A stretch of 64,000 nucleotides of DNA from Symbiodinium natans (GCA_905221605.1 CAJNDS010002723.1:801816-865815), one strand, 5' to 3'. Numbered from the stretch's first letter, positions 1 through 10,191 are shown. Notes: generated from the sequence alone by a model not told the origin. Numbers and translations are program-made.

Positions 1-428
1 TTCAGGGGTATTGGGCTCGCTTGGGGGCCACTTCTTGTGTCAAAAAGGGGTGACGGATTGGTTTCACCCCATCCGACGCCGCGGTGGGCCCATTTTTCAG
101 GGTGAAGCTTGTCTTGCCCTAGGGTTGATCTAAATTGGCCTTTTGGGGGTCCCAATGCTGCTATGTTCCCTTCAGCGTGGCGTTGGAGAACGGAAGGCCC
201 TAAATCGAGACCCCAGGTCGCCAACCCCCCCCCGAAACCAGACTATTTGCCTGCCGAAAAAAAGGAAATGTTCTTCCTTAAGAAGGGTAATATAGGGATT
301 ATCGGTTTTTTCATTTTTTTATTCTTTTCGGGTTCAGAAGCAACCGGTAGAACCTAAATGAGACAGCGCAAGGAGCGAAGACATCCCCGCTGATGCCCCG
401 GGCTTAGAACGGTCCAAGTAAAGTGGAG
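1..428. other. Non-repetitive stretch, no gene recognised
   Basis: No open frame here resembles a protein I know, and composition is mixed. The first telomeric array of the window follows at about 430. Confidence 0.4.
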
Positions 429-429
429 A

Positions 430-475
430 GGGGTTTAGGTTTAGGGTTTAGGGATTAGGGTTTAGGGTTTAGGGC
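430..475 (+). repeat. Telomeric array, TTTAGGG orientation
   Basis: Six to seven TTTAGGG units with one TTTAGG and one ATTAGGG variant. It is the first of the dispersed arrays and has no obvious direct repeats at its edges. Confidence 0.9.
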
Positions 476-476
476 G

Positions 477-967
477 AGTAGGTGCTGGTGCTTTTCTATG
501 ACAGTGACCACAATGTAAATGTCAATGCTTTTGCAATGGGTTTACATGACCGTTCTCTTCTCCACTTATTCCCTCCCGGACTTTGCGAGTTCCTTTTGAG
601 GGCACTATGCGGGAGCGACAGAAGTCTGCAAGCCATAAAGCGCCCAAGGCCTCGCTACACGTGGCTTCCCGCAGAAGGCCGCGCAATGTTGCAGCATATG
701 CTTCGGGGACTTGGAAGATTGAGCCCCATGTGTAGGGGAATGAGGGTTTTCTTTCCGCAGGAGATGTTGAGAGTAGTTGCTTTGAGAAAGGCCAGAAAAT
801 GGCCGCGCGCCCTCTACCAATCTTACGTATTGTGGGAGACACCTTTTGGGTTGGCGGGGCCAGGCCACCGACATGTTCAGGGGGAGGCCGAAAGCAAAGT
901 GCACTTGTCCGGCCTGCCCAGGAACATCATGTGGCTCTTGGGGCTTTAAGTGCCCCCCAAAATCCCC
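477..967. other. Unassigned sequence between telomeric arrays
   Basis: A 155-codon open frame (482-949, GTG start) and several overlapping frames on the other strand exist, but none resembles a known family. I see nothing supportable. Confidence 0.3.
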
Positions 968-1082
968 AAAACCCTAAACCCCCCAAACTCTAAACCCTAA
1001 ACCCTAAACCCTAAACCCTAAACCCTCATCCCTAAAAAAAAACCTAAACCCTAAACCCTAAACCCTAAACCCCTAAAAAAAC
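968..1082 (-). repeat. Telomeric array, CCCTAAA orientation
   Basis: Runs of CCCTAAA with C-rich and A-rich interruptions. The next array at 1209 is in the opposite orientation. Confidence 0.9.
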
Positions 1083-1194
1083 CTTTCAACCCGAAGCCCT
1101 CACACCCGAACCAGTGTAGGTTTCTGGGGCCCCAGGCGACGGCTGCGTGCTGGAGATCCTCGGCCCCTGCAGCGCAAGCTCAGGGTCCGATGTC

Positions 1195-1288
1195 GAGAGC
1201 TGAGGCTGTAGGGTTTAGGGTTTAAGGGTTAAGGGTTAAGGGTTTAGGGTTTAGGGTTTAGGGTTTAGGGTTTGGAGAGCTGAGGCTG
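1195..1288 (+). repeat. Telomeric array flanked by a 14-bp direct repeat
   Basis: GAGAGCTGAGGCTG occurs at 1195-1208 and again at 1275-1288. Between them are only TTTAGGG-type units (1209-1274), some in the form TTAAGGG. This is what a target-site duplication around an inserted telomeric block looks like. Confidence 0.8.
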
Positions 1289-1689
1289 CTGCTTTATGGA
1301 CTCAGGGGTTTGGGGTATCGGGGGTTTAGGGGGTTTGAGTCCTTAAGGGTTTAGGGTTTAGGAGCGTAGGGCTTGGGAAGTCCTCGATGCAAAAACAAGT
1401 TGGCAAGACTCATGAACTTTGGGGGCCCAGCATCATGGATGGATGGGTAAGTGGTTTGCGCTTCGGAAGTTGGGCAGGGCCTGGAGAGTCAGCTTGGGAG
1501 CCTAGGCGTCCGTGCTGCAGCATCGTGCTGCAGCGTCGTGCTCCCATTTCTTGTCAGACTCAAACTTTTCACCCAACACTCTCACACGTTTTAAACTGCC
1601 CCCCTCCCCCAAGCTGCCAAACCCTACAGCCACAACTCCAAGCCCCTCAGCCCACACGAGTTTGCAGGGCGGCAGGGCGAACACAACAG

Positions 1690-1776
1690 GTGAACCTCAA
1701 GGCCTTCGCTCGCGCACACAAGCTGGTTTATGAGAAGGCAGAAAGGCTCTTAGACCAGATAAAATCCGAAGCCTCG
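1690..1776 (+). CDS. Candidate internal exon, helical peptide
   Basis: After ACACAACAG the frame reads VNLKAFARAHKLVYEKAERL and continues LDQIKSEAS, an amphipathic helix typical of real protein. The likely donor is a GA just after the codon for S. Function unknown. It may belong with the island at 1901-1998. Confidence 0.4.
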
Positions 1777-1900
1777 AATTCTAAACCTAATCCATTGTGT
1801 TCGTGGGCCGAAGCCCAGGCGCTTACACCCACCAACCCAACATCCCAGACGTCTCCTGGACTTTGCATGTATCATACTCTATGCTGTATACACGTAGAAG

Positions 1901-1998
1901 TTCTTTCGGATTTTCGCATGGTCCATCTGAGGCCTCTGCCGCTGAAGTCCCCGATGTGGATGCTTGGCTGCAAGCACTCGACCTGCTGCGCATGATGC
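1901..1998 (+). CDS. Candidate internal exon
   Basis: The open frame contains SEASAAEVPDVDAWLQALDL followed by LRMM, a helical, coding-like stretch. The end is set at a GC after ATGATGC, which is only one of several possible donors. Function unknown. Confidence 0.35.
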
Positions 1999-2119
1999 GC
2001 TTTGCACCCGTCAGCTGCCTTCAGCCACCCCTGGGCCCCCTTAATTCGCCCCCTAAGCCCTACGGCGCAAGACTCCGGAAGCCAGACTCTCACCCTGCCA
2101 TGCTGTAATTAGGCCCTTC

Positions 2120-4074
2120 GAAGAACAACCGTGGCCGCAAGGACATCTCAGATGGTGCTGTGCGCTGCCGCCGGGCGCACAGGCTGTGTGTGCAGCGCGT
2201 CGAGCTCGCAGAATCCTCAGTCATCATCAAACCCTAAACCCCAAACCCTAAACCTTAAACCCTAAACCCAAAACGACTAAATCCCCCCCCTCCCGCCTCC
2301 CCCCTCCCCCAGCCATCGTTCTCCAGCTAAGGCTGGGAGAAGTCCGGTTGGCAGCCGGGGGCCCTGCTTGATCTCCAGTTTCGTGAGCAGATCTTTCCAG
2401 CATGGGATTCACTGACACCAGGCTCGTTGTTTGTTTAGGGTTTAGGGTTTAGGGTTTTAGGGTTTTAGGGTTTAGGGTTTAGGGTGTGGCGCTGCCTGAA
2501 ACCCTGCGCCCATCAAAACGGAATTGCAGTTGGACCTTCGAGTACCCCTTCTCTTCGGTCTTTCATGAAAGGTATGTGGGGTTCTCTACATCATGGGCCC
2601 TTTTGCGGGTACCCTAAACATAGGCCTCAGGTATCACACTCGGAACCAAAAACAGGAATCCTACTTTTAAACCAACCCCCAACCCCCCACGCGCGAGGCT
2701 GACCCTGCCCGTGGGGTTTCGCGTGGACCAAGCTCGGTGCAGCGTGGTGCGGAGGCCACAGGTGTTTGGCCAGGGCGGAGGGCGCGACGCCTTTTGGAGT
2801 GATTCTCCAAGGGCGGCTCGTGAGTCACAACGTGCCATCGCTTTCAAACTTATCTTGACCGATATCTACGGTTTTTCTTACCGGATTTGGTTCCAACCTG
2901 GGTTTTAACTTCGTGCCAGGAAAAGAGACGCGCCTTTGGAGGATAGCTACCCTCCCCAAGGCTTTTATGCGTAGCTTCGGGGGATGGGGTGTAGCTTGAG
3001 CTGATGTAGAGGCCTACGTAAGCTGCAGCCCTCAGCTGTAAGGAGTCGGTTTGGGGTGGTGGGATGAAAGCCATGCCTTGTATGACAGCTGTAGGGCCTC
3101 CGTGGTATGCCCGTAGCACGGCGCCGCGCTGAAGGTTGCTTTGCTCGACAAAAAGTCTGCCCACGAAACCCCAACGCCCACGAAACCCCAACACCCACTC
3201 GCCCCGAAGCCCTTTGCGACGCTTCTGTAGGCGTCGCACAGGTCGCCTGGAGTGGTCCCCTCGGCCAGCGCTGCTCAGGGATTGACTCGGGGACGGGGGC
3301 TTCAGGGCCATTCCGATAGTCACGCCGGATCCCTACCCCGCGCACCCCAAAAGAAGTGAGGGAAGCTGGACTAAACCCTAAACCCTAAACCCTAAAACCC
3401 CTAAAAGAGAGGCAGAAGTGGCCTTGCAAGCCTTAGGCTGGACAGGACATCCCGAGAGGGGTGAATTTTACAAAAAGTCTCTTAAAGTTCTATGGGCAAC
3501 CCTATTTAAGTCACAGAAACCTATTTTTTACACAGGCCCGACTGTAGCTTATATGTGTATATATATATATACAGATGGTATCATCGAAGATACTACAATG
3601 TCTAAAGAGTAGTTTGATCTTGGCCACTTCACATTCTTTGGGTTGAGACCAGTCGAGTGTTCATGTCGCTGCAGCCGCGATTGCGAAACCAAGCAATCAG
3701 CATCACCACCACTCGAAAGCTGCAATCGAAACAGTTCTTAGTTGTACTCATGCTGTTACCCTTCGCACTTCACTAAACCCTAAACCCTAATGTCGTGTCC
3801 CATCATCCTTCAAGCTACTTGGAGTTGGTCGGTTGAGGGGTTTAGGGCTTTAGGGCAGGGGTTAGGGTTGAGGTTTAAAAAACAAGAGGGATCCTCACCC
3901 CTGCGGCTGGCCTTCCGAGGCTCCATCTGGCGTTCGCGGCAGCGGCGCCTGCGCCCGAGCACCTCCGCCCAACGCTCGCCGGCCGAGGCTTTGAGGGCGG
4001 TTTGGGGGTTCAGGGGTTGAAGGTTTGGGGTTGTCTGCTCAGGATGCCTGGTACTGGTAGTCGTAGCACTACGA
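2120..4074. other. Intergenic or intronic, short telomeric arrays
   Basis: Telomeric arrays lie at about 2230-2273 (CCCTAAA), 2434-2486 (TTTAGGG) and 3373-3402 (CCCTAAA). Overlapping frames near 2500-3340 exist on both strands (the longest is 157 codons on the minus strand, 2850-3323). None is recognisable. Confidence 0.4.
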
Positions 4075-4098
4075 TGACTACGACTGCTGCTGCTGCTG

Positions 4099-4141
<43 letters not shown>

Positions 4142-4157
4142 GACGACGACGACTACT
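4075..4157. repeat. Triplet microsatellite
   Basis: GCTGCTGCT runs into ACTACTACT and then ACGACGACG. It produces long homopolymeric frames (Thr or Val/Ser runs) on both strands that should not be read as genes. Confidence 0.95.
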
Positions 4158-4482
4158 TCCACCACCGCTATGGCTTCCTGGTGATCCTTGTGTATTGCCC
4201 AAAACAATGCAGGCCCCACTGCCTAAGCTGCAGCACAGCCTCCGTTCTGAACCCTTGAGATCTTACGTACAGTCCTTAGACTCTGGGTCATTAGAGGACT
4301 ATAAGGGTCCAAAGCTGTCAAAACGTGGTGAAGGGTGTATAGGGCTTCAGGCTTCAGGGTTAAGTGTTTAGGGAATGACAGGGTTTAGGGTTAAAAGGGG
4401 TCGAGGGTTTATCACCAATCAGCCAGAAGCAGCGTGTGTCAGAAGCTCCACATGACTCGAAGCCCTTGAACCCGAAACTGTA

Positions 4483-4553
4483 AGCCCTAAACCCTAAACC
4501 CTAAACCCTAAACCCCGAACCCTGAACCCTAGACCCTCATTCCTAAACCCTGC
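4483..4553 (-). repeat. Telomeric array, CCCTAAA orientation
   Basis: About four perfect CCCTAAA units, then degenerate CCCTGAA and CCCTAGA units. Confidence 0.9.
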
Positions 4554-4759
4554 TTGCCCGCTTGGGGCTTGTTTTCTGAGTTCACAGGGTGTGAATTGAG
4601 CACGATCCTACCACGCCAAGCAGAACCCCGGATGCCTAAATTCAGGAGCCGTGGCAACAAACTAAAGAAAGTGCAGGATAACATCGCCTCACCCCCGTGT
4701 GAATTCCCATGTAGTTCCAACGCAATCCGAAGGATACCCATATTCTGATCTACAATTTT

Positions 4760-4852
4760 CTTAAGAGTCCCCAAACAATTAAAAAATGAGAATCCCTATA
4801 TTGCCTTTACAAAGGAGGATTGTTTTTGTCATTTTTTTGGGGTTCTTAGGCA
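4760..4852. mobile_element. Miniature inverted-repeat element, family F
   Basis: The ends form an imperfect inverted repeat: TTAAGAGTCCCCAAA on the left and TTTGGGGTTCTTAGG on the right. The middle, AATCCCTATATTGCC, matches AATCCCTGTATTGCC in the copy at 34018-34110. No coding capacity. Confidence 0.6.
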
Positions 4853-4970
4853 ATGAGTAGCGATTAAATGGATTCCTGCATTGCTCCAGGCTTTGGCTGG
4901 CACGATGGGCGGGCTCCTCAGTTTTAAAGGATGGAGGAGCCGGATTTCTGAGGCCAGATCGCCCCTTTAA

Positions 4971-5082
4971 TTGGGATGTTCTCCCCTTATACTCACAGTC
5001 CTTAATCGGGATCCTTTAGTACTGTGCCCCCTATCAGAATCCCTCTAAAGGACTGTTAGTATAAGGGGGGGGGACATCCCAA
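4971..5082. mobile_element. Miniature inverted-repeat element, family B
   Basis: Starts TTGGGATGTTCTCC and ends GGGGACATCCCAA. Subterminal CTTATACTCACAGTCCTTAA pairs with AAGGACTGTTAGTATAAG. Other copies are at 22266, 53468 and 63108. Confidence 0.8.
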
Positions 5083-5146
5083 CTTCTCTACACTTCTACT
5101 CCAAGGTACCTAAAATGCCCGTTCCATTGACACGGTATATTGGGGT

Positions 5147-5237
5147 TACTTGGAGGTTCTTACAAGTAGGGTTATCAGTAGGGGAGCTGTGGTTATCACC
5201 TTATTTAGGGTACTTATAGCCAGACTTATACTTACAC
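5147..5237. mobile_element. Miniature element, family A, eroded right end
   Basis: Begins TACTTGGAGGTTCTTAC and contains the family-typical internal ACCTTATTTAGGGTACTTAT. The right inverted repeat is degraded. The internal sequence includes one TTTAGGG heptamer. Confidence 0.65.
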
Positions 5238-5272
5238 GAGGTTAGGGGTCTGGGGTTCTAAGGCCCTAAAAG

Positions 5273-5357
5273 GTAAACCCTAAACCCTAAACCCTAAACC
5301 CTAAACCCTAAACCCTAAACCCTAAACCCTAAACCCTAAACCCTAAACCCTAAACCT
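5273..5357 (-). repeat. Telomeric array, 12 CCCTAAA units
   Basis: An uninterrupted run of the perfect heptamer. Confidence 0.95.
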
Positions 5358-5411
5358 TCAAGTAAGGGGGTCTTCTCCGCATGATGCGCACGGGCGGTTG
5401 TTCTCACCTAG

Positions 5412-5466
5412 GGGCCGAGAGTTGAGGCCAGAGGAGTACTTGAGCCTGCGCAGGGCAGGCTGCCCC
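5412..5466 (+). CDS. Candidate exon between telomeric arrays
   Basis: After TCACCTAG the frame reads GRELRPEEYLSLRRAGC. Telomeric arrays lie on both sides. It sits upstream of the PHD exons and could be a 5-prime exon of that gene, but that link is not shown. Confidence 0.35.
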
Positions 5467-5467
5467 T

Positions 5468-5638
5468 CAACCCTAAACCCCTAAACCCCAAAACCCCTAA
5501 ACCCCTAAACCCCTAAGCCCCTAAACCCCTAAACCCCCTAACCCCCTAACCCCCTAACCCCCTAAACCCCTAAACCCCTAAACCCCTAAACCCCTAAACC
5601 CCTAAACCCCTAAACCCCTAAACCCCAAACCCTAAACC
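5468..5638 (-). repeat. Array homogenised for the octamer CCCCTAAA
   Basis: About 18 units, mostly CCCCTAAA with a block of CCCCTAA, unlike the neighbouring perfect heptamer array at 5273. This suggests local expansion of one variant. Confidence 0.9.
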
Positions 5639-5669
5639 TTGAGTGAAGTGCTCAGGTTTCTCGCTGCAG

Positions 5670-5746
5670 CTGAAGCAGACGCAGCCGGAGCCCGAGCCAG
5701 AAACCTTTGAAACCCCGAAGTTGACTGTTGCAGAGAAGCCTTGTCC
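5670..5746 (+). CDS. Candidate exon, Pro/Glu-rich linker
   Basis: After TCGCTGCAG the frame reads LKQTQPEPEPETFETPKL and then TVAEKPCP. It ends at a possible GC donor just before a TAG. It is charged and low in hydrophobics, so linker-like. It may be an N-terminal exon of the PHD gene downstream. Confidence 0.35.
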
Positions 5747-6411
5747 GGCTTAGGGTTCAGGGTTCAGGGTTTAGGGTTTAGGGTTTGGGGTTTAATTAGG
5801 GTTTAGGGCCTCCCTGATGTTGTCGGGGTAGTCTTGCCCGGTATTGCAGGTTTCGCTGGGGTTATCTTCCAAACATCCCTGTGCTGATGACCTTTCGTGC
5901 TCTGCGTCGAGATCGGCTTGTATTTCCACAATGATGATTTGCGATTCCCTGAATTGCCGAAGGCCGTAATCGGCAGCCTATGCTGTCCAAGCCAAGAGGT
6001 GTTAGCTACTTAGCTACTTCCCTCGAGAGCACGCAATCATGTGGGGTGAATGGGTGGGGGCACGCTGTGGGGCGAAGAGGGACGTGGAGCTCACATTGGT
6101 TGGCTAGCTAGGAGGATGCAGCTGGCTAGCTTGCAGGGTAATTTGGTTGGTTTACTTGATCTGCCTTGCGGGCTCCAACAAAGCCCTAAACCCCCCACCC
6201 CGTACGCTCAACACCCTCATCGTCCAATCGTAAAGCCTAACCCCTTAAGCCATAGACCCTCAACCTTTAGAGCCCATGTACTGTTGGGGTTCTAGGGTGC
6301 GGTTGAAGAGTGCGGCTAATTGTCTGACTCTGTGTTTTAACTATTTCGTCCGCTTAAGTCGTCCCTGCAATGTGCTCGAGTGCTTGCTCGAGTGCTTGGA
6401 GGGGCCTGGAC

Positions 6412-6497
6412 TAGTAGTATTCCCTTATGGTCCCTATATGACTACACCCGAATAACCCACGACAAAACCCTTTTCTAATTGTCAAGGCCCCCACATT
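6412..6497. mobile_element. Family C element without telomeric insert
   Basis: Contains GTATTCCCTTATGGTCCC, then GACAAAACCC, TTTTCTAATTGTC and GGCCCCCACAT. It aligns with the copy at 50812-50985, which has a telomeric array where this copy has only ACCCTTTT. Confidence 0.65.
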
Positions 6498-6778
6498 CGT
6501 CAGCAAAATATAGGTCCCCGAACCCAAATCCTTTTGCCTTGCTGGATCTGAATAGGGAATGAGGAAATGAGGTACCCTCTATCCCCCTATATATTTATGC
6601 CTTTAAGGGGTTGTGTGGGGTAACTGATTCCCGCATTTCCTACAAGAAAATAGGGTTGAGGGTGTCCAAAAAAGAGGTTTCGGGTTCCTGCAGAGCTCTC
6701 TGTGCGCATGCCTCAGTCATGATGATTGAGAGGTCGGATCTGGCTAGCCCCCAAGCCCAGTTGCAAGAAGGGGTTCGG

Positions 6779-6874
6779 GTTTAGGGTTTAGGGTTGGGGT
6801 TTAGGGTTTAGGGTTTGGGGTTTAGGGTTTAGGGTTTGGGGTTTAGGGTTTAGGGTTTGGGGTTTAGGGTTTAG
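6779..6874 (+). repeat. Telomeric array alternating TTTAGGG and TTTGGGG
   Basis: A higher-order pattern: two TTTAGGG units then one TTTGGGG, repeated about four times. It abuts the first recognised PHD exon, and the last TTTAG could even act as its acceptor. Confidence 0.9.
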
Positions 6875-6883
6875 GAAGCCCAG

Positions 6884-6958
6884 GTGCGGGCCCGGCTGCT
6901 GGAACTCTGGGAGGGCGGTCAGCTACAGCAGGGGGAGGCGGCCCATGGGCCAGGGAGG
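6884..6958 (+). CDS. PHD-like dioxygenase, exon (pre-core helices)
   Basis: Encodes VRARLLELWEGGQLQQGEAA then HGPGR (25 codons, phase 0 at both ends). It corresponds to the EGLN segment just before the conserved RGDKITW region: a helix, then a short G-x-L-x-x-G-E stretch. The chosen acceptor is CCCAG at 6879-6883. The alternative is the TTTAG of the telomeric array at 6870-6874. The donor is AGG followed by GTTTTTGG. Confidence 0.6.
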
Positions 6959-7383
6959 GTTTTTGGGGGTTTAGGGTTTAGGGTTTAGGGTTTAGGGTTT
7001 TCTGGCAACACCCAGGGGAGTCCGGATGCAAAAAACAAAGTGCTGGGGCAGTCCCTCCTCAAAAAACAACAAGGGGGTTGTCAGGGGTCCGCGCCATTGA
7101 TGTGAGAGTCCCGGATGCAAAAGGGTTTTTCCGGCGATCATCCAAGCCATCACCTCTTTGGGCTAAGGGCCCAAGGCTTAGGGTTTATATAGGGTGTAGG
7201 GTTTCGGGCTTAGGGTTCGATTCCCAGCCGCAACTTTAGAACCCACGAGCCGCATCTCAGCCTAAATCCCTAAGTGCTGCCTGCCCTAAACCCTGAACCC
7301 TGAACCCTAAACCCTAAACGTTAAACCCTAAACCCTAAACCCTAAACCCTAAGCTTCTTTGTGAGGGTCTCTGAATTTGTCAG

Positions 7384-7434
7384 GTGGAGGGCGGCGTCCG
7401 GGAGAAGGTCAGGTCAGACAGCTACCTCTTCATG
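7384..7434 (+). CDS. PHD-like dioxygenase, exon with VRSD motif
   Basis: Encodes VEGGVREKVRSDSYLFM (17 codons, phase 0). VRSDSYLFM followed by EGDP from the next exon matches EGLN IRGDKITWIEG. The donor is inferred as GA (GAGGCC). The same GAGG occurs right after the acceptor at 7811, so a short direct repeat brackets the intron and the exact cut is ambiguous by one codon. Confidence 0.7.
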
Positions 7435-7444
7435 GAGGCCCTGC

Positions 7445-7613
7445 CAAACCCTAAACCCTAAACCCTAACCCCTAACCCCTAACCCCTCACCCCTCACCCC
7501 TAACCCCTAACCCCTAACCCCTAACCCCTAACCCCTAACCCCTAACCCCTAACCCCTAACCCCTAACCCCTAACCCCTAAACCCTAAACCCTAAACCCTA
7601 ACCCTAAACCCCC
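7445..7613 (-). repeat. Intronic array of the variant CCCCTAA
   Basis: About 17 units of CCCCTAA between short CCCTAAA stretches, inside the intron 7435-7810. A second array at 7709-7804 mixes CCCTAAA with CCCTGAA. Confidence 0.9.
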
Positions 7614-7810
7614 CGGAATTCCTTCAGGATCTTTGGTTGAAAGGCTTGCGCCCCAAAGGAGGCGCGCCACAAACCCACCCATCAACCCTCAACCCTCCTA
7701 CTAACCCTAAAGCCTAAAGCCTAAACCCTAAACCCTAAACCCTAAACCCTGAACCCTGAACCCTGAACCCTATAACCCTATAAACCCTAAACCTTACCCT
7801 AAACCACCAG

Positions 7811-7879
7811 GAGGGCGACCCCATCATCGCAGCTTTCACCCGGCGACTGGATCGCCTCGCGGGGCCTCCCAAACCCAGG
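7811..7879 (+). CDS. PHD-like dioxygenase, exon
   Basis: Encodes EGDPIIAAFTRRLDRLAGPP and KPR. It matches the EGLN helix following WIEGKEP (SMDDLIRHC region). The acceptor is CCACCAG. The end is placed at a GC (GCACCT) that keeps phase 0 for the next exon, and is uncertain. Confidence 0.65.
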
Positions 7880-8075
7880 GCACCTTGTGCCCGGAAGCTT
7901 AAGAGGTTCTTGCTTAGGGTTTAGGGTCTAGGGGCTTAGGGGTTAGGGGTTTAGGGTTTAGGGTTTAGGGTTGTCCAGGTGAGTGACCCACTGTACGGTC
8001 GGAGCACTGCTTTCAAGACAGGTCCTCGAGGTCCTCCATCCCCCAAGTCCCCGTCATGGTTTCCCAGAACCCGAA

Positions 8076-8330
8076 GCCCTAAACCCTAAGCCCTAAACCC
8101 TAAACCCTAAACCCTAAACCCTAAACCCTGCGGGTGGCAAAAAACCTTAAACCCTAAACCCTAACCCTGACCCCCCCTGTTTCAGAGGGTTTCAAGTTGA
8201 AAGGGCCAGCCTGGTAATGGGCCGCCAACCTGAAACCCTAAACCCTAAACCCTAAACCCTAAACCCTAAACCCTAAACCCTAAACCCTAAACCCTAAACC
8301 CTAAACCTGTAAACCCTGTAAACCCTGTGC
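8076..8330 (-). repeat. Two intronic CCCTAAA arrays
   Basis: 8076-8128 and 8233-8305 are nearly perfect heptamer runs. The second ends in GTAAACCCT variants. Both lie in the long PHD intron 7880-9422. Confidence 0.95.
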
Positions 8331-8579
8331 TGGATCGAGCGTTTGGAATGGGGCAAGACCAGCGGCGGCCTGTAATCTAGTAAAGACAGGCGGGAGAGGA
8401 GAGATAAGACTTGCACGAGCCTTGTTTCGTAGTACTACTTAGCTTGATACTGCACTTGTCTCGGGGGCGACCCAAAAGGCCTGCAAGAATCGAAGCTCCG
8501 CCCTCACTTCCGGTCACGCACACAGCTGTCGTACCAACATCCCTGCGGAGTGGTTCGTCCAGCGATGTGGGCGCCAAAA

Positions 8580-8735
8580 AAGCCTAAATAAGAATGATAA
8601 GAATAATGAGAATAATGAGAATAAGAAAAAAAGAATAAGAAAAGTAATAGTAAAAACAATAAGAATCATGAGAATAATAGTAAGAACAATAGTAATATTA
8701 GTAATTAGTAATGACAATAACAATAGTAATAAACC
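8580..8735. repeat. AT-rich AATAAG/AATAGT low-complexity tract
   Basis: Degenerate repeats of AATAAG, AATGAG and AATAGT. A 69-codon minus-strand frame across it is an artefact of composition. Confidence 0.85.
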
Positions 8736-8751
8736 CCAGCCCTCGTAACCG

Positions 8752-8813
8752 GGGGCAGCTCAAGAGGTCCTCGGCATGGCGAAGGAGGCCGGAGCCATGG
8801 GTTGCCCGCGCAT
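8752..8813 (+). CDS. Candidate exon inside the PHD gene span
   Basis: The open frame reads GAAQEVLGMAKEAGAMGCPR and runs into a telomeric array at 8815. No counterpart exists in EGLN proteins at this position, so it is either a lineage-specific insert, an alternative exon, or not coding. Confidence 0.3.
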
Positions 8814-9303
8814 TTAGGGTTTAGGGTTTAGGGTTTAGGGTTTAGGGTTTAGGGTTTAGGGTTGAGAGAGAATCCCGTGTAGATGCGGTATGCTGTCCAA
8901 GCCGAAAAGAAAACCGGAGGAGGAGAGAGCACTCTTGGCAGCATCTTGCCTTGGATGCCGTGTGCCTCATTACGTCATCGTGTCTTCACCTGTAGGTCCT
9001 ATCAACATCAGGTTTAGGGTGTAGGGTTTAGGGTTCTCTCTCCGGCCAAGCAAGTCACCATCGGAATCCCCACGGGATTAAACCCTGCATCCTTGGTCGC
9101 AATCTGACTTCGCGGAGTGCCGCAGACTTTAGGGTTTAGGGTTTAGGGTGAAAGTCACCAAGCTGGGCACGAGACAACTTGGGCGGTCATGGCTTCATGC
9201 TAGCTGGGCGAGTCGGCGTTGGGGTTTACGAGCTGAGTGGATGGCGTGCTGATCGTGTGTGGTCAGCGACCACCCTAAGCCCCCCCTCAACCCTCAACTC
9301 CAA

Positions 9304-9392
9304 GCCCTAAACCCTAAACCCTAAACCCTAGACCCTGAACCCTGAACCCTCAACCCTGAACCCTGAACCCTCAACCCTAAACCCTAACCCTA
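9304..9392 (-). repeat. Degenerate telomeric array
   Basis: CCCTAAA units with CCCTGAA and CCCTCAA blocks, in the PHD intron before 9423. Confidence 0.85.
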
Positions 9393-9422
9393 AAGCCCTA
9401 ATTCCTGGCCGCAAGAAAGCAG

Positions 9423-9470
9423 GTTCCCGAGCTCCAGGGCCTTTGGCTCATGCGCGGTCGGCCCATGGCT
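9423..9470 (+). CDS. PHD-like dioxygenase, exon
   Basis: Encodes VPELQGLWLMRGRPMA (16 codons). RGRPMA aligns with EGLN NGRTKAM, directly before the core strand. The acceptor is AAGCAG. The donor is one of three overlapping GC sites in GCTGCTGCC, all phase 0. Confidence 0.65.
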
Positions 9471-9797
9471 GCTGCCCGGGCCCCCAGCAACAAGGGGGTT
9501 TGGGTTTTAGGGTTTAGGGTTTAGGGTTTGGGGTTTGGGGTTTAGGGTTTTGGGAGGGGGTTTAGGGGGTTAACTTTTTCCGGGGGTTCAGAGGCGTCTT
9601 GGGGAAGTGAGGGTGCGGTGGTACAGGTGCAGAAGGCATCAAAACCCAACGCCTTGACCCTATCCCGCCCGAAAAAAAACAACCCCTCCCCCCACAAATG
9701 TCATCTCCAAGATGTCCTAAACTTTAGAGACCCAAAGTTCCTGGAACCCTAAAGCCCCCCAAGCCCAGCCCTGAAGCCCCTAAGCCCTACCATCCAG

Positions 9798-9880
9798 GTC
9801 TACGCCGGCACCGGGTCGCGCTACGCGCCACACTTCGACTGCGTGGCGGGCGACAACGGGCGGAAGATCACGTGCATCAT
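9798..9880 (+). CDS. PHD-like dioxygenase, core exon with HxD
   Basis: Encodes VYAGTGSRYAPHFDCVAGDN then GRKITCI (27 codons plus 2 nt). It matches EGLN [20 protein letters not shown] then GRCVTCI. The H-F-D supplies two of the three iron ligands. The acceptor is CATCCAG. A GC donor after ATCAT joins exactly in frame to the next exon. Confidence 0.85.
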
Positions 9881-9895
9881 GCTATGGCTCTCAGT

Positions 9896-9949
9896 GGGTT
9901 TAGGGTTTAGGGTTTAGGGTTTAGGGTTTAGGGTTTAGGGTTTAGGGTG
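9896..9949 (+). repeat. Intronic telomeric array, TTTAGGG orientation
   Basis: Seven to eight perfect TTTAGGG units, 15 nt inside the 311-nt intron 9881-10191 between two firmly recognised PHD exons. This is the clearest case here of a telomeric array within an intron. Confidence 0.9.
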
Positions 9950-10191
9950 ATGGGCCTTCAAAGGGAGCTCTCTCTGTGGGTCTTCAGGCGCGGGGGGTCT
10001 CTAATTCAACCGGTTCAAAAGTGCTTCTTGTTCAAGGGGTGCAGGTATCATGCCGGACGCAACACAACCCACACTTTTGCAGGCTACTGCGATGGTTTGG
10101 GGTTCTTAAGGTTGGGTCTTCAACTTGCGACAGCGCGCCTGGCTTGTCTCTTTTATGACACTGGCCTCTCATGGTTGTCGATCCTCCTGAG

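Noticed and set aside
482-949. 155-codon frame from a GTG
   Set aside because: No ATG at the start, opposite-strand frames equally open, no family resemblance.
2850-3323. 157-codon minus-strand frame
   Set aside because: Not recognisable, overlapped by another minus frame and a plus frame; no splice or context support.
4002-4219. Thr-, Val- and Ser-run frames
   Set aside because: Triplet microsatellite; all three frames and both strands are open.
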